Shown piece after piece: positions 1 to 8,519 of a stretch of DNA of 36,999 bases (its first letter is position 1; each line of letters opens with the position of its first letter). The notes below the pieces were generated by a model, which had not been told where the DNA came from, made no database searches, and saw only the letters and a program-made list of their open reading frames with translations. The DNA comes from Treponema sp. (GTDB lineage Bacteria > Spirochaetota > Spirochaetia > Treponematales > Treponemataceae): NCBI GenBank assembly GCA_018384055.1, contig JAHAZL010000099.1, positions 1 through 36,999 of the forward strand, written 5' to 3'. A program made the position numbers and the translations under genes.

Positions 1-659
1 GGAGTTCCAACCTGAAGAACCTTACCCTGGTTCATGACTGCAATTCTGTCGGAAACTGCAAGGGCTTCGCTCTGGTCGTGAGTAACATAGATGAAGGTAA
101 TGCCGATCTTGTCGTGAAGGGCATCAAGGTCAAGGAGAAGGCTTGCACGGAGCTTTGCATCAAGGGCAGAAAGAGGTTCGTCCAAAAGAAGAACCTTTGG
201 CTCGTTGATGAGGGCACGGGCAATGGCAACTCGCTGACGCTGACCGCCGGAAAGCTGGTTAGGCTTTTTAAACATGTGCTGGTCAAGCTGAACAAGGTGC
301 AGGTATTCGCGTACCTTTTCGTCTATTTCCTTCTTGTCCTTCTTCTGAAGGCGCAATGGAAATGCAACGTTTTCATATACAGAAAGATGAGGAAAAAGTG
401 CGTAGCTCTGGAAAACCGTGTTGCATGGCCTCTTGTTTGCCGGGAAAGGAACAATGTCCTTGTCGTCAAGAAGAACTGCTCCATCGTCAGGGAATTCAAA
501 TCCTGCGATTATGCGGAGGAGTGTAGTCTTGCCGCAGCCTGATGGTCCGAGAAGTGAAAAGAATTCACCCTGCTTAATTGTAAAATTAACGTCATCAAGC
601 GCATGGAAAGATCCAAAGTGCTTTGACACATGGTCAATAGAAACTGTACTTCCGTTCAC
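1..659 (-). CDS. potA: ABC transporter ATP-binding protein, PotA-like (3' end outside window)
   Basis: This is the ATPase subunit of an importer, probably for spermidine/putrescine or a related small solute. The visible 219 codons hold a Walker A motif (GPSGCGKTT, residues 38-46), the Q-loop region with FQSYALFPH, the ABC signature LSGGQ near residue 136, Walker B followed by LLLDEPLSALD, and the switch histidine in YVTHDQ. The NTVFQSYALFPH and ITFIYVTHDQ wording is closest to PotA, but MalK/UgpC- or FbpC-type ATPases are close relatives and the substrate cannot be fixed. The GTG start at 659 is chosen because GAGGAG lies 10 bases upstream. The C-terminal regulatory domain and any permease genes lie beyond the window edge. 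Confidence 0.8.
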   Translation of the reverse strand, partial: MNGSTVSIDHVSKHFGSFHALDDVNFTIKQGEFFSLLGPSGCGKTTLLRIIAGFEFPDDGAVLLDDKDIVPFPANKRPCNTVFQSYALFPHLSVYENVAFPLRLQKKDKKEIDEKVREYLHLVQLDQHMFKKPNQLSGGQRQRVAIARALINEPKVLLLDEPLSALDAKLRASLLLDLDALHDKIGITFIYVTHDQSEALAVSDRIAVMNQGKVLQVGT

Positions 660-698
660 TGCAGTACAACTCCTCTAAATAATGTTGGTATTTTTGTT

Positions 699-727
699 AC
701 TATCCCCTTTATACACTTAAAAGTCAA
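699..727 (-). promoter_or_regulatory. putative sigma-70 promoter of the potA-like gene
   Basis: On the minus strand TTGACT (722-727) is followed after 17 bases by GATAGT (699-704). This gives a leader of about 35 bases with a GAGGAG ribosome binding site. The -35 is good and the -10 only fair. It lies in the 200-bp divergent gap shared with the PilZ gene. Confidence 0.4.
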
Positions 728-823
728 TAAAAATCTGAAAATTTTTGAATTTATTTTCATGGTGGAAGAGATGCTTTTATGCCTTTTTTGCTCCGTCAGA
801 AAAACAAAAAAATTATATTCCTG

Positions 824-852
824 TTGTCTAAACACTATTTATGAATTACAAT
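824..852 (+). promoter_or_regulatory. putative sigma-70 promoter placing the start site at the PilZ ATG
   Basis: TTGTCT (824-829), 17 bases, then TACAAT (847-852). The ATG at 860 begins 7 bases after the -10, so transcription would start at or next to the start codon. No Shine-Dalgarno sequence precedes the gene, so a leaderless mRNA is the natural reading. Confidence 0.5.
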
Positions 853-859
853 TGAAGTT

Positions 860-1756
860 ATGGCAACTGTTGTAACTGCACAGACTTTGAATCGTTACTA
901 TGACGATTACAAAGATACAGAAATTACTTTCTCGAAAGAAATCATGCGCACCCTTAAAATGGACCCTCGCCAGATTTACATTAAGAGCGGAGGTCTCCAG
1001 TGGCCTTGCATTATCAGCAGTACTACCTTCAACATTGCGAAGATAATCATTGGAACAAAGAGTGGTGCATATCAGGTTCTTTCAAAGCAGGAACCGGCTC
1101 CTGTCAGCCTTAGATTCAGTTTTTACCAGCCTGACGGTCAGCTCATGAGTTTCTTTGTTTCAGCAAGAGTTCAGATCTGTCAGCCATATATGAACAGTTC
1201 GGACCTTGCCATCGTCCAGCTCCAGTACACACAGCGTCCGCCTGATGATTTGATTCAGATGATTGGAAATATTCTTGATGCAAATGGTAATGCAGTAAAG
1301 CGTAAGGAAGACCGCATCATAATCAATCAGGACTCAATGAGAAGGCTTGGAATTACAAAAAAAGAAATGGTTGTTACCATTCAGAACGTTCCTCGCCACT
1401 GCATTCTTCAGGATCTTTCCTTTGGCGGTGCTAAAATCGTTCTCATGGGACTTGCTCAGTACCTCCTTAAAAAGGAAGTTCAGCTTCAGCTTGAATTTGA
1501 AGATCCGCATGAAATCATTACCCTCAGCGGTGTTGTTGTTGGTGCCAATTTCATTGAAGGCAGAAAGGATATTATAGTTGCAAGCATCAAGTTTGCAGAA
1601 GAATCCGTTAGCCTTCCATACAAGATTCACATCAACAAGTACATCACTTCCGTACGAAAGAGTGAATTGGACAACAAGTTTGCGGATGAAGTTCCAGAGA
1701 CGGCAACTCCTGTTTGTGGTGTAGCTCCAGCAGCACCGGCGGCTTCAGCTAAGTGA
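860..1756 (+). CDS. PilZ domain protein (c-di-GMP receptor), Treponema type
   Basis: A 298-residue cytosolic protein with no signal peptide. The C-terminal half carries the two PilZ binding elements: RxxxR as RKEDR (residues 148-152) and D/NxSxxG as DLSFGG (185-190). The N-terminal part (about 1-140) matches my memory of the conserved N-terminal extension in treponemal PilZ proteins. PilZ proteins bind c-di-GMP and alter motility or envelope functions; the partner here is unknown. A diguanylate cyclase-type protein in the same window (20829-22682) could supply the ligand. The A/P-rich tail (about 280-298) is probably disordered. The start has no ribosome binding site but sits just behind a promoter. 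The next in-frame ATG (944) would remove conserved sequence. Confidence 0.88.
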   Translation: MATVVTAQTLNRYYDDYKDTEITFSKEIMRTLKMDPRQIYIKSGGLQWPCIISSTTFNIAKIIIGTKSGAYQVLSKQEPAPVSLRFSFYQPDGQLMSFFVSARVQICQPYMNSSDLAIVQLQYTQRPPDDLIQMIGNILDANGNAVKRKEDRIIINQDSMRRLGITKKEMVVTIQNVPRHCILQDLSFGGAKIVLMGLAQYLLKKEVQLQLEFEDPHEIITLSGVVVGANFIEGRKDIIVASIKFAEESVSLPYKIHINKYITSVRKSELDNKFADEVPETATPVCGVAPAAPAASAK

Positions 1757-1777
1757 CGAAGTTACTTGAATTATTCG

Positions 1778-1813
1778 GGCATCTCTGATATAGAGATGCC
1801 ATATTTTTTTTAT
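1778..1813 (+). terminator. rho-independent terminator after the PilZ gene
   Basis: A perfect 9-bp inverted repeat (GGCATCTCT, 1778-1786, with AGAGATGCC, 1792-1800) and a 5-base loop are followed by ATATTTTTTTT. It separates the PilZ gene from the TPR gene, which therefore probably has its own promoter or depends on readthrough. Confidence 0.85.
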
Positions 1814-1840
1814 ATCAAATAGAAAAAAAGGAAATGCGAT

Positions 1841-2983
1841 ATGGCTTCAGCAAACCCATTGGATTCAATCTATTTTGTTAAGATTCCTGCAGATGCAAAG
1901 TTTTCTTCGGAAGCAATGAAAATTGATTCTTCAGTAGAACTTCCGGTTCAGAAAAAGAACCTGGATGATCCTGTGGAAGAGGATTTTGCAAAACTTTCTG
2001 AAGAACAGATTCTTTCCGGAATCCTCACCGTTCTTGCCTATGACAGGGAAAACAAAAATTCTGCCTACTACAGAAAACTCATTACGGACATTCGCCCAAA
2101 CATCAAGAAGGAACTTGCAGAGGCTGCCATCCTCAAGGCTCATGATGAAGAATGGGAGCTTGCGGAAGAAATCTGGCTTGCAGTTCATGGAATCGATCCT
2201 GAAGACTATGCCATCATCCTTAACCTTGCAATTTTCTATGACCAGAAGGCCGACAGTTTCAGGCGCAACACCCTCAATGAGGATGCTGATGCCTTTGATG
2301 ACCTTGCCTTGACCTATTACAAGAAAGTTCTGGACAGCGACAAGGAACTTCCTGACGGATACTTCAATGCAGGATTCTTCTATCTTAAAAAGAGTGAATA
2401 CGGGGAAGCAAAGGCCTGTTTTGAAAGTTTCCTTGCCCTTACCTCGGACAAATCAGACGAAGAACTTGGTGAGAACGGTGGCTACAAGAAGGAACGTGCA
2501 CAGGAAATCATCAACAAGATTTCAAACCGCAACCTTGAAAGCGACAGGTTCCATGATGCATACAAATACATTTCCAGCGGACAGGAAGAAAAGGGACTTG
2601 AAGAAATCAGAAAGTTCCTTGTAGACAATCCTGCAGTTTGGAATGCCTGGTTCCTTTTGGGATGGGGACTCAGGAGGCTTGGAAGGTTTGCAGATGCAAA
2701 GGCAGCTTTCCTCAAGGCTCGCGAATGTGAAGGCGGCGACGAAAATGCCGACACCCTAAACGAGCTTGCGATCTGCCAGATGGAAACAGGCGATACTGAA
2801 GAGGCTTATGATACCCTTAAGGAAGCCCTTTCCATGGATTGTGAAAATACAAAGGTAATTTCAAACCTCGGTTTCCTTAGCCTCAAGCTTGGCAAAACCG
2901 ATGAGGCAAAAAAATATTTTGAAGTTGTTCTTGAACTTGATCCTGAAGACAAGATAGCAAAGGAAGAACTTAAGAAACTTTAA
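1841..2983 (+). CDS. TPR-repeat protein
   Basis: A 380-residue protein without signal peptide or membrane segment, so probably cytosolic. Degenerate tetratricopeptide repeats are visible: around residues 150-200 (YFNAGFFYLKKSEYGEAKACF), around 245-295 (AWFLLGWGLRRLGRFADAKAAF), and two clear units at the end (LNELAICQMETGDTEEAYDTL and ISNLGFLSLKLGKTDEAKKYF). Such repeats form helical scaffolds for protein-protein contacts; no enzymatic motif is seen. The start has AAGGA 8-9 bases upstream. It follows the PilZ gene in the same direction but after a strong terminator, so a shared function is only suggested by position. Its stop lies 8 bases before repeat copy A. Confidence 0.85.
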   Translation: MASANPLDSIYFVKIPADAKFSSEAMKIDSSVELPVQKKNLDDPVEEDFAKLSEEQILSGILTVLAYDRENKNSAYYRKLITDIRPNIKKELAEAAILKAHDEEWELAEEIWLAVHGIDPEDYAIILNLAIFYDQKADSFRRNTLNEDADAFDDLALTYYKKVLDSDKELPDGYFNAGFFYLKKSEYGEAKACFESFLALTSDKSDEELGENGGYKKERAQEIINKISNRNLESDRFHDAYKYISSGQEEKGLEEIRKFLVDNPAVWNAWFLLGWGLRRLGRFADAKAAFLKARECEGGDENADTLNELAICQMETGDTEEAYDTLKEALSMDCENTKVISNLGFLSLKLGKTDEAKKYFEVVLELDPEDKIAKEELKKL

Positions 2984-2990
2984 AGATCAA

Positions 2991-3107
2991 AAGGGGATGA
3001 TCAATAAGTTCAAAAAGTGTCATCTGACCCGAAAATCCATTTAATTGCAATACAAGAGATTGCCGTGTAGAGCACGGCAATGACTCATACTTATTGGACA
3101 GCCCCTT
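2991..3107 (+). repeat. MITE-like repeat, copy A (117 bp)
   Basis: First of three related copies (the others are 12316-12440 and 14614-14714). The ends form imperfect terminal inverted repeats, AGGGGATGATCAATAAGT against AGGGGCTGTCCAATAAGT (15 of 18 identical). Inside is a perfect 9-bp hairpin, ATTGCCGTG / CACGGCAAT, with a TAGAG loop. The copy starts 8 bases after one stop codon and ends 6 bases before the stop codon of the convergent gene. No coding capacity and no clear target-site duplication are seen. Confidence 0.85.
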
Positions 3108-3113
3108 CTATAT

Positions 3114-3575
3114 TTATCTGTATTTTCCAGGAATTTCGACTCTGTCACCGGGTTTTATTCCGCAAGCTTTAAACCACCCCTGGGGAACTTCAAGGGCGTA
3201 CTTTACGGAACCAGTGCTCAAAATCGGAGACAGGCTGTGCGGCTTCATGTCGAAAATGTCGCGCACCGTTCCGCTTTTTGTAATGTATGCAATGGAAAGT
3301 GGGTGAGGGGTGTTTTTCATCCAGAAGCTCAGCTGCTGTTCGTTTTCAAAGACAAATAGCATGCCGGTTCCAGCCGGGATGTTTTTCCTGTTCATGAAAC
3401 CGTAGTTTCTTTCTTCCTGCTTTACGGCAATTTCTGCACGGACTTCAAAAGCTGTTCCATCCGATCTTGTAATGGAAATGTTTTCGACTGGAAGCCTGAA
3501 TTTCCCCCTTTCTGCACTGCAGGAAAAGGAAATCATTGCCACAAGTGAAAAAAATAAAAAGAAATTTTTTTTCAT
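3114..3575 (-). CDS. DUF192 family exported protein, probable lipoprotein
   Basis: A 153-residue protein with an N-terminal signal peptide ending in ISFSC; Cys19 is a plausible relaxed spirochaetal lipobox cysteine. The rest matches DUF192 (COG1430): EERNYGFMNRKNIPAGTGMLFVF, then a FWMKNTPHPLSIAYI block, and the C-terminal ALEVPQGWFKACGIKPGD segment. The biochemical function of the family is unknown. Its ATG overlaps the stop of the upstream gene in an ATGA arrangement, so the two are translationally coupled. It is the last gene of the murB-led minus-strand run, and repeat copy A begins 6 bases past its stop. Confidence 0.82.
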   Translation of the reverse strand: MKKNFFLFFSLVAMISFSCSAERGKFRLPVENISITRSDGTAFEVRAEIAVKQEERNYGFMNRKNIPAGTGMLFVFENEQQLSFWMKNTPHPLSIAYITKSGTVRDIFDMKPHSLSPILSTGSVKYALEVPQGWFKACGIKPGDRVEIPGKYR

Positions 3576-4123
3576 AGAAGATCCAGAAAGTCCTGCTTGG
3601 ACTGTTCTTCCGCAGTTTCCTTGACCATAGCCTTAGACTGAAGGTCCTCAAAAATCTTACGGTCCGTGTATTTAAGGGTAAGAGGGCGTTCGAGCGACAT
3701 TATGACGCCGTCGCTTCTCCATTCGCTCTTTTCCGGATTGAGGGAGTCTGGGTTTCCGTATTTTTCCGTAAGGGTAGTGTAGATGGAATAGTGGTCCATC
3801 TTCTTTTTCTTCATGTTGATTGTAATTGTGTAAAGCTTGTCGTCGAAAAACTGAAACCAGCAGCGTTCAAGAAATGAATATGGTGCTGTCCTTGACGTGT
3901 CTGTTTCAATGAGGATTCTGTTTTCACCTGGAAGTAGAGATACGTCCCTGTCTCCGCGGAAACCAAAGGAAGGGTCTTTCTTCAATTCTTCCTTTACCTG
4001 ATCCACTGTCATTCCGAAACGGATTTTCTTGAAGCCGTCAGGAAGATTTTTATCTGCATAAAGCAATGCAGAAAAGAGAAGGAAAAGGGCAAATGCTGAA
4101 ATTTTCTTAATGTTCTTTTGCAT
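3572..4123 (-). CDS. exported protein of unknown function
   Basis: A 183-residue protein starting MQKNIKKISAFALFLL, a typical signal peptide with probable cleavage after LLYA. The mature part opens with LPDGFKKIRFGMTVDQVKEEL, a pattern seen in small periplasmic proteins built around an F/WGMT-V--V motif, followed by mixed strand and helix and an acidic, glutamine-rich tail. No catalytic motif is recognised. The start at 4123 is preferred because the signal peptide begins there; an upstream start at 4186 would add 21 non-conserved residues inside the preceding gene. It overlaps the 3' end of the cyclic-nucleotide-binding gene by 17 bases and couples to the DUF192 gene by ATGA. Confidence 0.7.
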   Translation of the reverse strand: MQKNIKKISAFALFLLFSALLYADKNLPDGFKKIRFGMTVDQVKEELKKDPSFGFRGDRDVSLLPGENRILIETDTSRTAPYSFLERCWFQFFDDKLYTITINMKKKKMDHYSIYTTLTEKYGNPDSLNPEKSEWRSDGVIMSLERPLTLKYTDRKIFEDLQSKAMVKETAEEQSKQDFLDLL

Positions 4124-5306
4124 GTTTTGAACTCTGTTTTCTGTAGAAGGCTGCCTGCTTGATGATTTCATTAACGTTAGGAACAAGAACCTGGCTGTTG
4201 ACGATCTTTACATTCTGATCTGACAAAAGCTGGTTGTAGGCACTGTTCTGCTGTTCTACTGGAATGGCACACATTTTGAGGAGGTCCACAACGGAGATTC
4301 CTGTGTTGTATACTTCACCCTTTACAGGGGTTGTCTTAAGCTTTTCAATCTGAAGTGCTACCATGTCGATAAGTTTTTCGCGAGGGTCTGAAAGAGTTGT
4401 GTTTGCAAGCTGACGGTACATTGCCCAAAGACGGTCTGCAAAAGTTGTAGTAAGTTTTGAGATCATCTGAGGCTGTGTTGTAACCATCTGGTTGAAGTTT
4501 GTTTTGTTTACAACCATAAGCTGACAGGTAGTGTGTGCAATTGCACTTGCTGATCTCGGCTTGTTTTCAAGGAGAGCCATTTCACCGAACATGTCGCCTT
4601 TTTTGAGAATGGCAAGGATGATTTCCTTTCCGTCAACTACCTTTGTGATTCTTACTGAACCGTCCTGGATGATGAACATGTCGCCGCCTGACTGGCATTC
4701 TGCCATGATCATTGTGTTGGCTGGGTAGGTACGTACGACTTCATTTGTAGGTTCAAAATAAACTGCCCTTGACCTTGGCTTGAGCTTTATGAATTTTGCC
4801 TTTGCAAGATCAAGGTTAATTCCTGTGGAACAATGCTTGATGTACTGGTAGTAACCGTAGCAGGCAATGTCGTTCAGTCCCTGCTTTTCGTAGTATTCTG
4901 CAATGTGGAAGATTTCTTCCGGAGAATCAACGAGGTTCTTTTTTGCTGTTAGCTGTGTAAGCTGGTCGTTGACGATCCTCATGTCGCGAGCAAATGACTT
5001 TACGATTTTGATGGCGACAGGTGTATTCTGTGCAATGAGTTCAGGATACTGTGACTTCATTACCATGATGGCGGTTACAGGTTCTATTGCAACAACATTC
5101 TTTGTCTGGGAATGCCCCGACATGCAGGCAACAACGCCAATGAAGTCTCCAGGTCCAAGAATTTCAGGCTTGATTCCAGGAATAGGGTTTTCGTTGTATG
5201 TGCGGGCTTTCCCGCTCTGAATAATGAAAAATCTGTCAGTTGCAGGTGTTCCCTCAAGGAGAATGTGAGAATTGGGTTTGAAATTGACAAATGAAAGCTG
5301 AAGCAA
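4107..5306 (-). CDS. protein with two cyclic-nucleotide-binding domains
   Basis: A 399-residue cytosolic protein with an N-terminal cyclic-nucleotide-binding fold (about 1-115, GPGDFIGVVACMSG) and a second, more canonical one (about 185-300). The second has the phosphate-binding cassette FGEMALLENKPRSAS, including the Glu and Arg that contact the cyclic phosphate and ribose in cAMP receptors. The C-terminal 100 residues are helical and do not clearly form a CRP-type DNA-binding helix-turn-helix, so whether it regulates transcription is open. The TTG start at 5306 is chosen because AAGGTGG lies 7 bases upstream. It lies 27 bases after murB. The adenylate cyclase at 26882-29905 is a candidate source of ligand. 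Confidence 0.85.
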   Translation of the reverse strand: MLQLSFVNFKPNSHILLEGTPATDRFFIIQSGKARTYNENPIPGIKPEILGPGDFIGVVACMSGHSQTKNVVAIEPVTAIMVMKSQYPELIAQNTPVAIKIVKSFARDMRIVNDQLTQLTAKKNLVDSPEEIFHIAEYYEKQGLNDIACYGYYQYIKHCSTGINLDLAKAKFIKLKPRSRAVYFEPTNEVVRTYPANTMIMAECQSGGDMFIIQDGSVRITKVVDGKEIILAILKKGDMFGEMALLENKPRSASAIAHTTCQLMVVNKTNFNQMVTTQPQMISKLTTTFADRLWAMYRQLANTTLSDPREKLIDMVALQIEKLKTTPVKGEVYNTGISVVDLLKMCAIPVEQQNSAYNQLLSDQNVKIVNSQVLVPNVNEIIKQAAFYRKQSSKHAKEH

Positions 5307-5333
5307 CTTTTTACCACCTTTATATATAGAGAA

Positions 5334-6332
5334 TCATTGAAGATTCTGTTCTGCAAAAATAATTTCAGGCTCCAGCGTGAAGCCTGTGTTTTCCCTGACC
5401 TTTTCCTGTACGGTCCTTACAAGGTTCTTTATGTCGGAACTGCTGGCTTTACCGCGGTTTATGATGATGTTTCCATGCCACGGAGCAACCTGTGCACCAC
5501 CGAGTTCCATTCCCTTGAGCCCAGCCCTGTCTATGAGAACTCCACTTGGTTCTCCAAAGTTTCTGTCGTTCTTGAAAACGCTGCCGGCGCTTGGAGCCTT
5601 GAAATGCCCCTTGTCTTCTCGGTCTTTTACGAATTTTCCGCATTCAAGACCAACCTCATCTTTTTTATCGGAATCAACTGGTCCAGCCTTAAATGTCAGG
5701 GATGTGATGAATCTTTGGCTATGCATAAAAGGTGAATTCTTATATGCCCAATCCTCACCCATCTTCGTATTATGATACATTTTCAAGTGTCGTTCAATAA
5801 AATTATGGGTAAATTCTTCAATTTTTACAGTCCTGTTGAATTCAAGGAATCTTGCCGTATATATAACATCCGACATCTCCTTTCCGTAACACCTGGCGTT
5901 CATGTAGGCGGCACCGCCAACGGTTCCCGGCAGTCCGGCAAAAGTTTCAAGGCCGCTGATTCCGTTTTCTGTACAGAAATCAACAAGGTCATTGGTTTTT
6001 GTACCGCATCCGCACTTTACGAGGGTATGGCCTTCGTTTTTTTCTTCTATTAGTATGGAATTGAGGTTTTCGGTGGAGATGACGGCTGCTTCCAGTTCTT
6101 CGTCCGGGAATATTACGTTGCTTCCTCCGCCCAATATGAAATATGGAATTCCCGAATCCTTAAGCAGGTTTACTGCAATGAAAATGGATTCTTCGTCTGC
6201 GGGAGAAAGAAGGAGGGCTGCCGTTCCCCCTGTCATCATTGTTGTCCTTGGAGCCATCTGTTCGTGCTCGAGAACTTTTCCCTTATATTGCGTTTTATTG
6301 ATATTTTCGATGAATTCGTGTAGTTTTAACAT
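5334..6332 (-). CDS. murB: UDP-N-acetylenolpyruvoylglucosamine reductase MurB
   Basis: A 332-residue FAD enzyme that makes UDP-N-acetylmuramate with NADPH in peptidoglycan precursor synthesis. Diagnostic segments: GGGSN (68-72) for FAD binding, GLPGTVGGAAYMNA (about 132-145), and SAGSVFKN with the likely proton-donor serine at 251. The C-terminal PEIIF holds the usual catalytic glutamate. The start has no Shine-Dalgarno sequence; instead a strong promoter ends 7 bases before the ATG. It appears to lead an operon with the cyclic-nucleotide-binding, exported and DUF192 genes. It diverges from cysS. Confidence 0.93.
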   Translation of the reverse strand: MLKLHEFIENINKTQYKGKVLEHEQMAPRTTMMTGGTAALLLSPADEESIFIAVNLLKDSGIPYFILGGGSNVIFPDEELEAAVISTENLNSILIEEKNEGHTLVKCGCGTKTNDLVDFCTENGISGLETFAGLPGTVGGAAYMNARCYGKEMSDVIYTARFLEFNRTVKIEEFTHNFIERHLKMYHNTKMGEDWAYKNSPFMHSQRFITSLTFKAGPVDSDKKDEVGLECGKFVKDREDKGHFKAPSAGSVFKNDRNFGEPSGVLIDRAGLKGMELGGAQVAPWHGNIIINRGKASSSDIKNLVRTVQEKVRENTGFTLEPEIIFAEQNLQ

Positions 6333-6339
6333 TGCTATT

Positions 6340-6368
6340 ATTATAGAAAACTAAAGCAAATCACGCAA
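6340..6368 (-). promoter_or_regulatory. sigma-70-like promoter of murB, ending at the start codon
   Basis: Minus strand: TTGCGT (6363-6368), 17 bases, TATAAT (6340-6345), then 7 bases to the murB ATG. This is one of the best promoter matches in the window. The expected start point falls on or beside the ATG, predicting a leaderless murB transcript. Confidence 0.6.
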
Positions 6369-6393
6369 TTATTATTTGCCATCGGAGGCTATT

Positions 6394-7920
6394 ATGGCTC
6401 TTAAATTATACAACACAATGGGTCGCAAACTTGAAGAATTCAAGCCTATCAAAGACGGTTTCGTTGGATTTTACGGCTGCGGACCAACAGTATACAACTA
6501 TGCACACATCGGAAATCTCCGCGCTTACGTGTTCCTTGATACCCTTGACCGTACTTTGACTTTCCTGGGTTATGACAAGAAACATGTAATGAATATTACT
6601 GATGTTGGACACCTTAGCGGAGACAGCGACGACGGCGAAGACAAGATGGTCAAGACTGCTGAAGAAAAGCATCAGAGCGTAATGGAAATTGCAAAATTCT
6701 ATACTGATGCATTCTTTAAAGATATCGACAGGCTGAACATCATTCGCCCTGATGTTGTCTGCAAGGCTACAGAACACATTCAGGAAATGATTGAACTCAT
6801 CAAGAAACTTGAGGCAAACGGCCATACGTACATGGCTGGCGGAAACCTTTACTACGACGTAAGCACATACAAGGATTACGGAAAGCTTGCAAACCTTCAG
6901 CTGGATGAACTTAAGGAAGGTGCAGGCCGTCGAAAGGAAGTAGTAATCGACGAAAACAAGAAGAATCCCCAGGATTTTGCCCTCTGGTTCACAAAGTCAA
7001 AATTTGAAAACCAGGCATTGCTCTGGGACTCTCCATGGGGCAAGGGATACCCTGGATGGCACATTGAATGTTCTGCCATGAGCATGAAGTACCTCGGCCA
7101 GCATTTTGACATCCATACAGGCGGCATTGACCATGTTCCTGTTCACCACACAAACGAAATTGCACAGTCTGAAGGTTCTTTCAGTGCAGAAGAAGCCGCA
7201 AAGGGACCTTGGGTAAACTACTGGATGCACAATGAATTCCTTGTTCTCCAGGGTGCTACAAAAATGTCCAAGTCAAGCGGTAACTTTTTGACACTTCAGT
7301 CGTTAGTAGACAAGGGATACGATGCCCTGGACTACCGTTTCTTCCTTCTTGGTGCACACTACCGCAAGCAGGTGCTTTTCAGCTGGGATGCCATGGACGG
7401 TGCAAAGAAGAGCCGTGAAGCCCTTGTAAGCCGTGTTGCAAAGCTTTCTGAGAAGTCTGATGTCCTCAAGGCAGCTGCGGCAAAGGTTTATGCCAAGGGA
7501 CAGGCTTCTGATGTTTCGGGGCTTTCAGAAAAGGCTGCCGAATACATCACCAAGTTCCGCGAAGCAATGGAAAACGACCTCCTTGCTCCAGTTGGACTTT
7601 CAATGATTCAGAAGGTAGTCAAGGACAATGCCCTTTCTGCAGAAGAAAAGATTGAACTTGTTGCAAGAATGGACACTGTAATCGGTCTGAAGCTCCTTGA
7701 AAAGGCCGCTCTTGTTCTTGAAGAAGAGGAAAAGAAGGCAAGCATCAATCCTCACGAAGGAGATCCTGAAGCAGCAGAAATCGATGCCCTTGTTGCAGAA
7801 CGCACAGAGGCAAAGACAGCAAAGAATTTTGCCCGATGCGATGAAATCCGTGACATCCTCAAGGCCCGTGGAATTACAATAATTGATACTCCAAAGGGAC
7901 CGGAGTGGAAGCGTGACTAG
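6394..7920 (+). CDS. cysS: cysteinyl-tRNA synthetase
   Basis: A 508-residue class I aminoacyl-tRNA synthetase that charges tRNA-Cys. The zinc-site cysteine is in FYGCGPTVYN (Cys29), the ATP-binding signature is HIGN (38-41), further zinc ligands lie in GWHIECSAMS and the HVPVHHTNEIAQSE segment, and KMSKS is at 290-294. Length and domain order are normal for the family, including the C-terminal anticodon-binding helices. The ATG at 6394 is chosen because GGAGG lies 5 bases upstream; a TTG 18 bases earlier is not supported. It diverges from murB and is followed by a weak AT-rich hairpin before the sigma factor gene. Confidence 0.97.
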   Translation: MALKLYNTMGRKLEEFKPIKDGFVGFYGCGPTVYNYAHIGNLRAYVFLDTLDRTLTFLGYDKKHVMNITDVGHLSGDSDDGEDKMVKTAEEKHQSVMEIAKFYTDAFFKDIDRLNIIRPDVVCKATEHIQEMIELIKKLEANGHTYMAGGNLYYDVSTYKDYGKLANLQLDELKEGAGRRKEVVIDENKKNPQDFALWFTKSKFENQALLWDSPWGKGYPGWHIECSAMSMKYLGQHFDIHTGGIDHVPVHHTNEIAQSEGSFSAEEAAKGPWVNYWMHNEFLVLQGATKMSKSSGNFLTLQSLVDKGYDALDYRFFLLGAHYRKQVLFSWDAMDGAKKSREALVSRVAKLSEKSDVLKAAAAKVYAKGQASDVSGLSEKAAEYITKFREAMENDLLAPVGLSMIQKVVKDNALSAEEKIELVARMDTVIGLKLLEKAALVLEEEEKKASINPHEGDPEAAEIDALVAERTEAKTAKNFARCDEIRDILKARGITIIDTPKGPEWKRD

Positions 7921-7924
7921 AAAA

Positions 7925-7947
7925 ATTAGAATTTTCTAATAATTTTT
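7925..7947 (+). terminator. weak AT-rich terminator-like hairpin after cysS
   Basis: ATTAGA (7925-7930) and TCTAAT (7935-7940) form a 6-bp stem with a 4-base loop, followed by AATTTTT. The stem is AT-rich and therefore weak. It may reduce transcription into the sigma factor gene without blocking it. Confidence 0.4.
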
Positions 7948-7967
7948 GTAACTGCAGGTATATTGAA

Positions 7968-8519
7968 TTGTTATCAGAAGAAAAGACATCCGCAGAATTG
8001 AATTCAATCAATGATGCGGACTTTAGAAAAATATATGACGCTACATTCACCGTTCTTTTTAAGGTGGCCGTAAAGGTTGTCCTTGACGAAGAAGCTGCGG
8101 AAGACCTTGTCCATGACAGTTACATCAAGGCAAGGGAAAAGCAAATGGTCTTTCCGACAATGAATGATGCTACTTTCTGGCTTATCCGTGTAGTCAAGAA
8201 TGCATCCTTGAACTATGCAAAGAGAAAGTTGCGCGAGGCCAATGCCTACCACAAGGCTCTTTATGAAGGCCGTCAGTACATGGAAAGCGGTGAAGTTGAT
8301 CTGCTTAAGAAAGAGGCAAAGGAAAAGGTTGTTGAAGCAATCAATCAGTTGCCTGAAAACCTTAAGGAAGTTATTGTTCTGCGTGAATATGCAGATTTGA
8401 ACTATAAGGAAATAGGTGAGCAGCTGGGAATATCCGAGGGGAATGTAAAGGTAAGGGTATTCAGAGCCAGGGCTCAATTACTAAAACTGATAGGAGAAGA
8501 CGATGTCTACTTGTCCTGA
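7968..8519 (+). CDS. ECF-type RNA polymerase sigma factor
   Basis: A 183-residue sigma-70 family protein of the extracytoplasmic-function type, with regions 2 and 4 only. Region 2 spans about 15-85 (AEDLVHDSYIKAR, then FWLIRVVKNASLNYAKRK). Region 4 spans about 120-172 (LPENLKEVIVLREYADLNYKEIGEQ, then the helix-turn-helix GISEGNVKVRVFRARAQL). The start is TTG at 7968 with AGG 9 bases upstream; no in-frame ATG occurs before the conserved region, and a TTG at 7998 is an alternative. The gene overlaps the next one by 17 bases, the usual coupling of an ECF factor with its anti-sigma factor. Its target promoter is not evident. Confidence 0.9.
   Translation: MLSEEKTSAELNSINDADFRKIYDATFTVLFKVAVKVVLDEEAAEDLVHDSYIKAREKQMVFPTMNDATFWLIRVVKNASLNYAKRKLREANAYHKALYEGRQYMESGEVDLLKKEAKEKVVEAINQLPENLKEVIVLREYADLNYKEIGEQLGISEGNVKVRVFRARAQLLKLIGEDDVYLS

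Noticed and set aside
78..678. Plus-strand open frames at 78-542 and 418-678
   Set aside because: They lie opposite the ABC ATPase, whose motifs are unmistakable on the minus strand.
5337..6354. Several plus-strand open frames of 90-130 codons
   Set aside because: They are antisense to murB and show no protein-like pattern or ribosome binding site.
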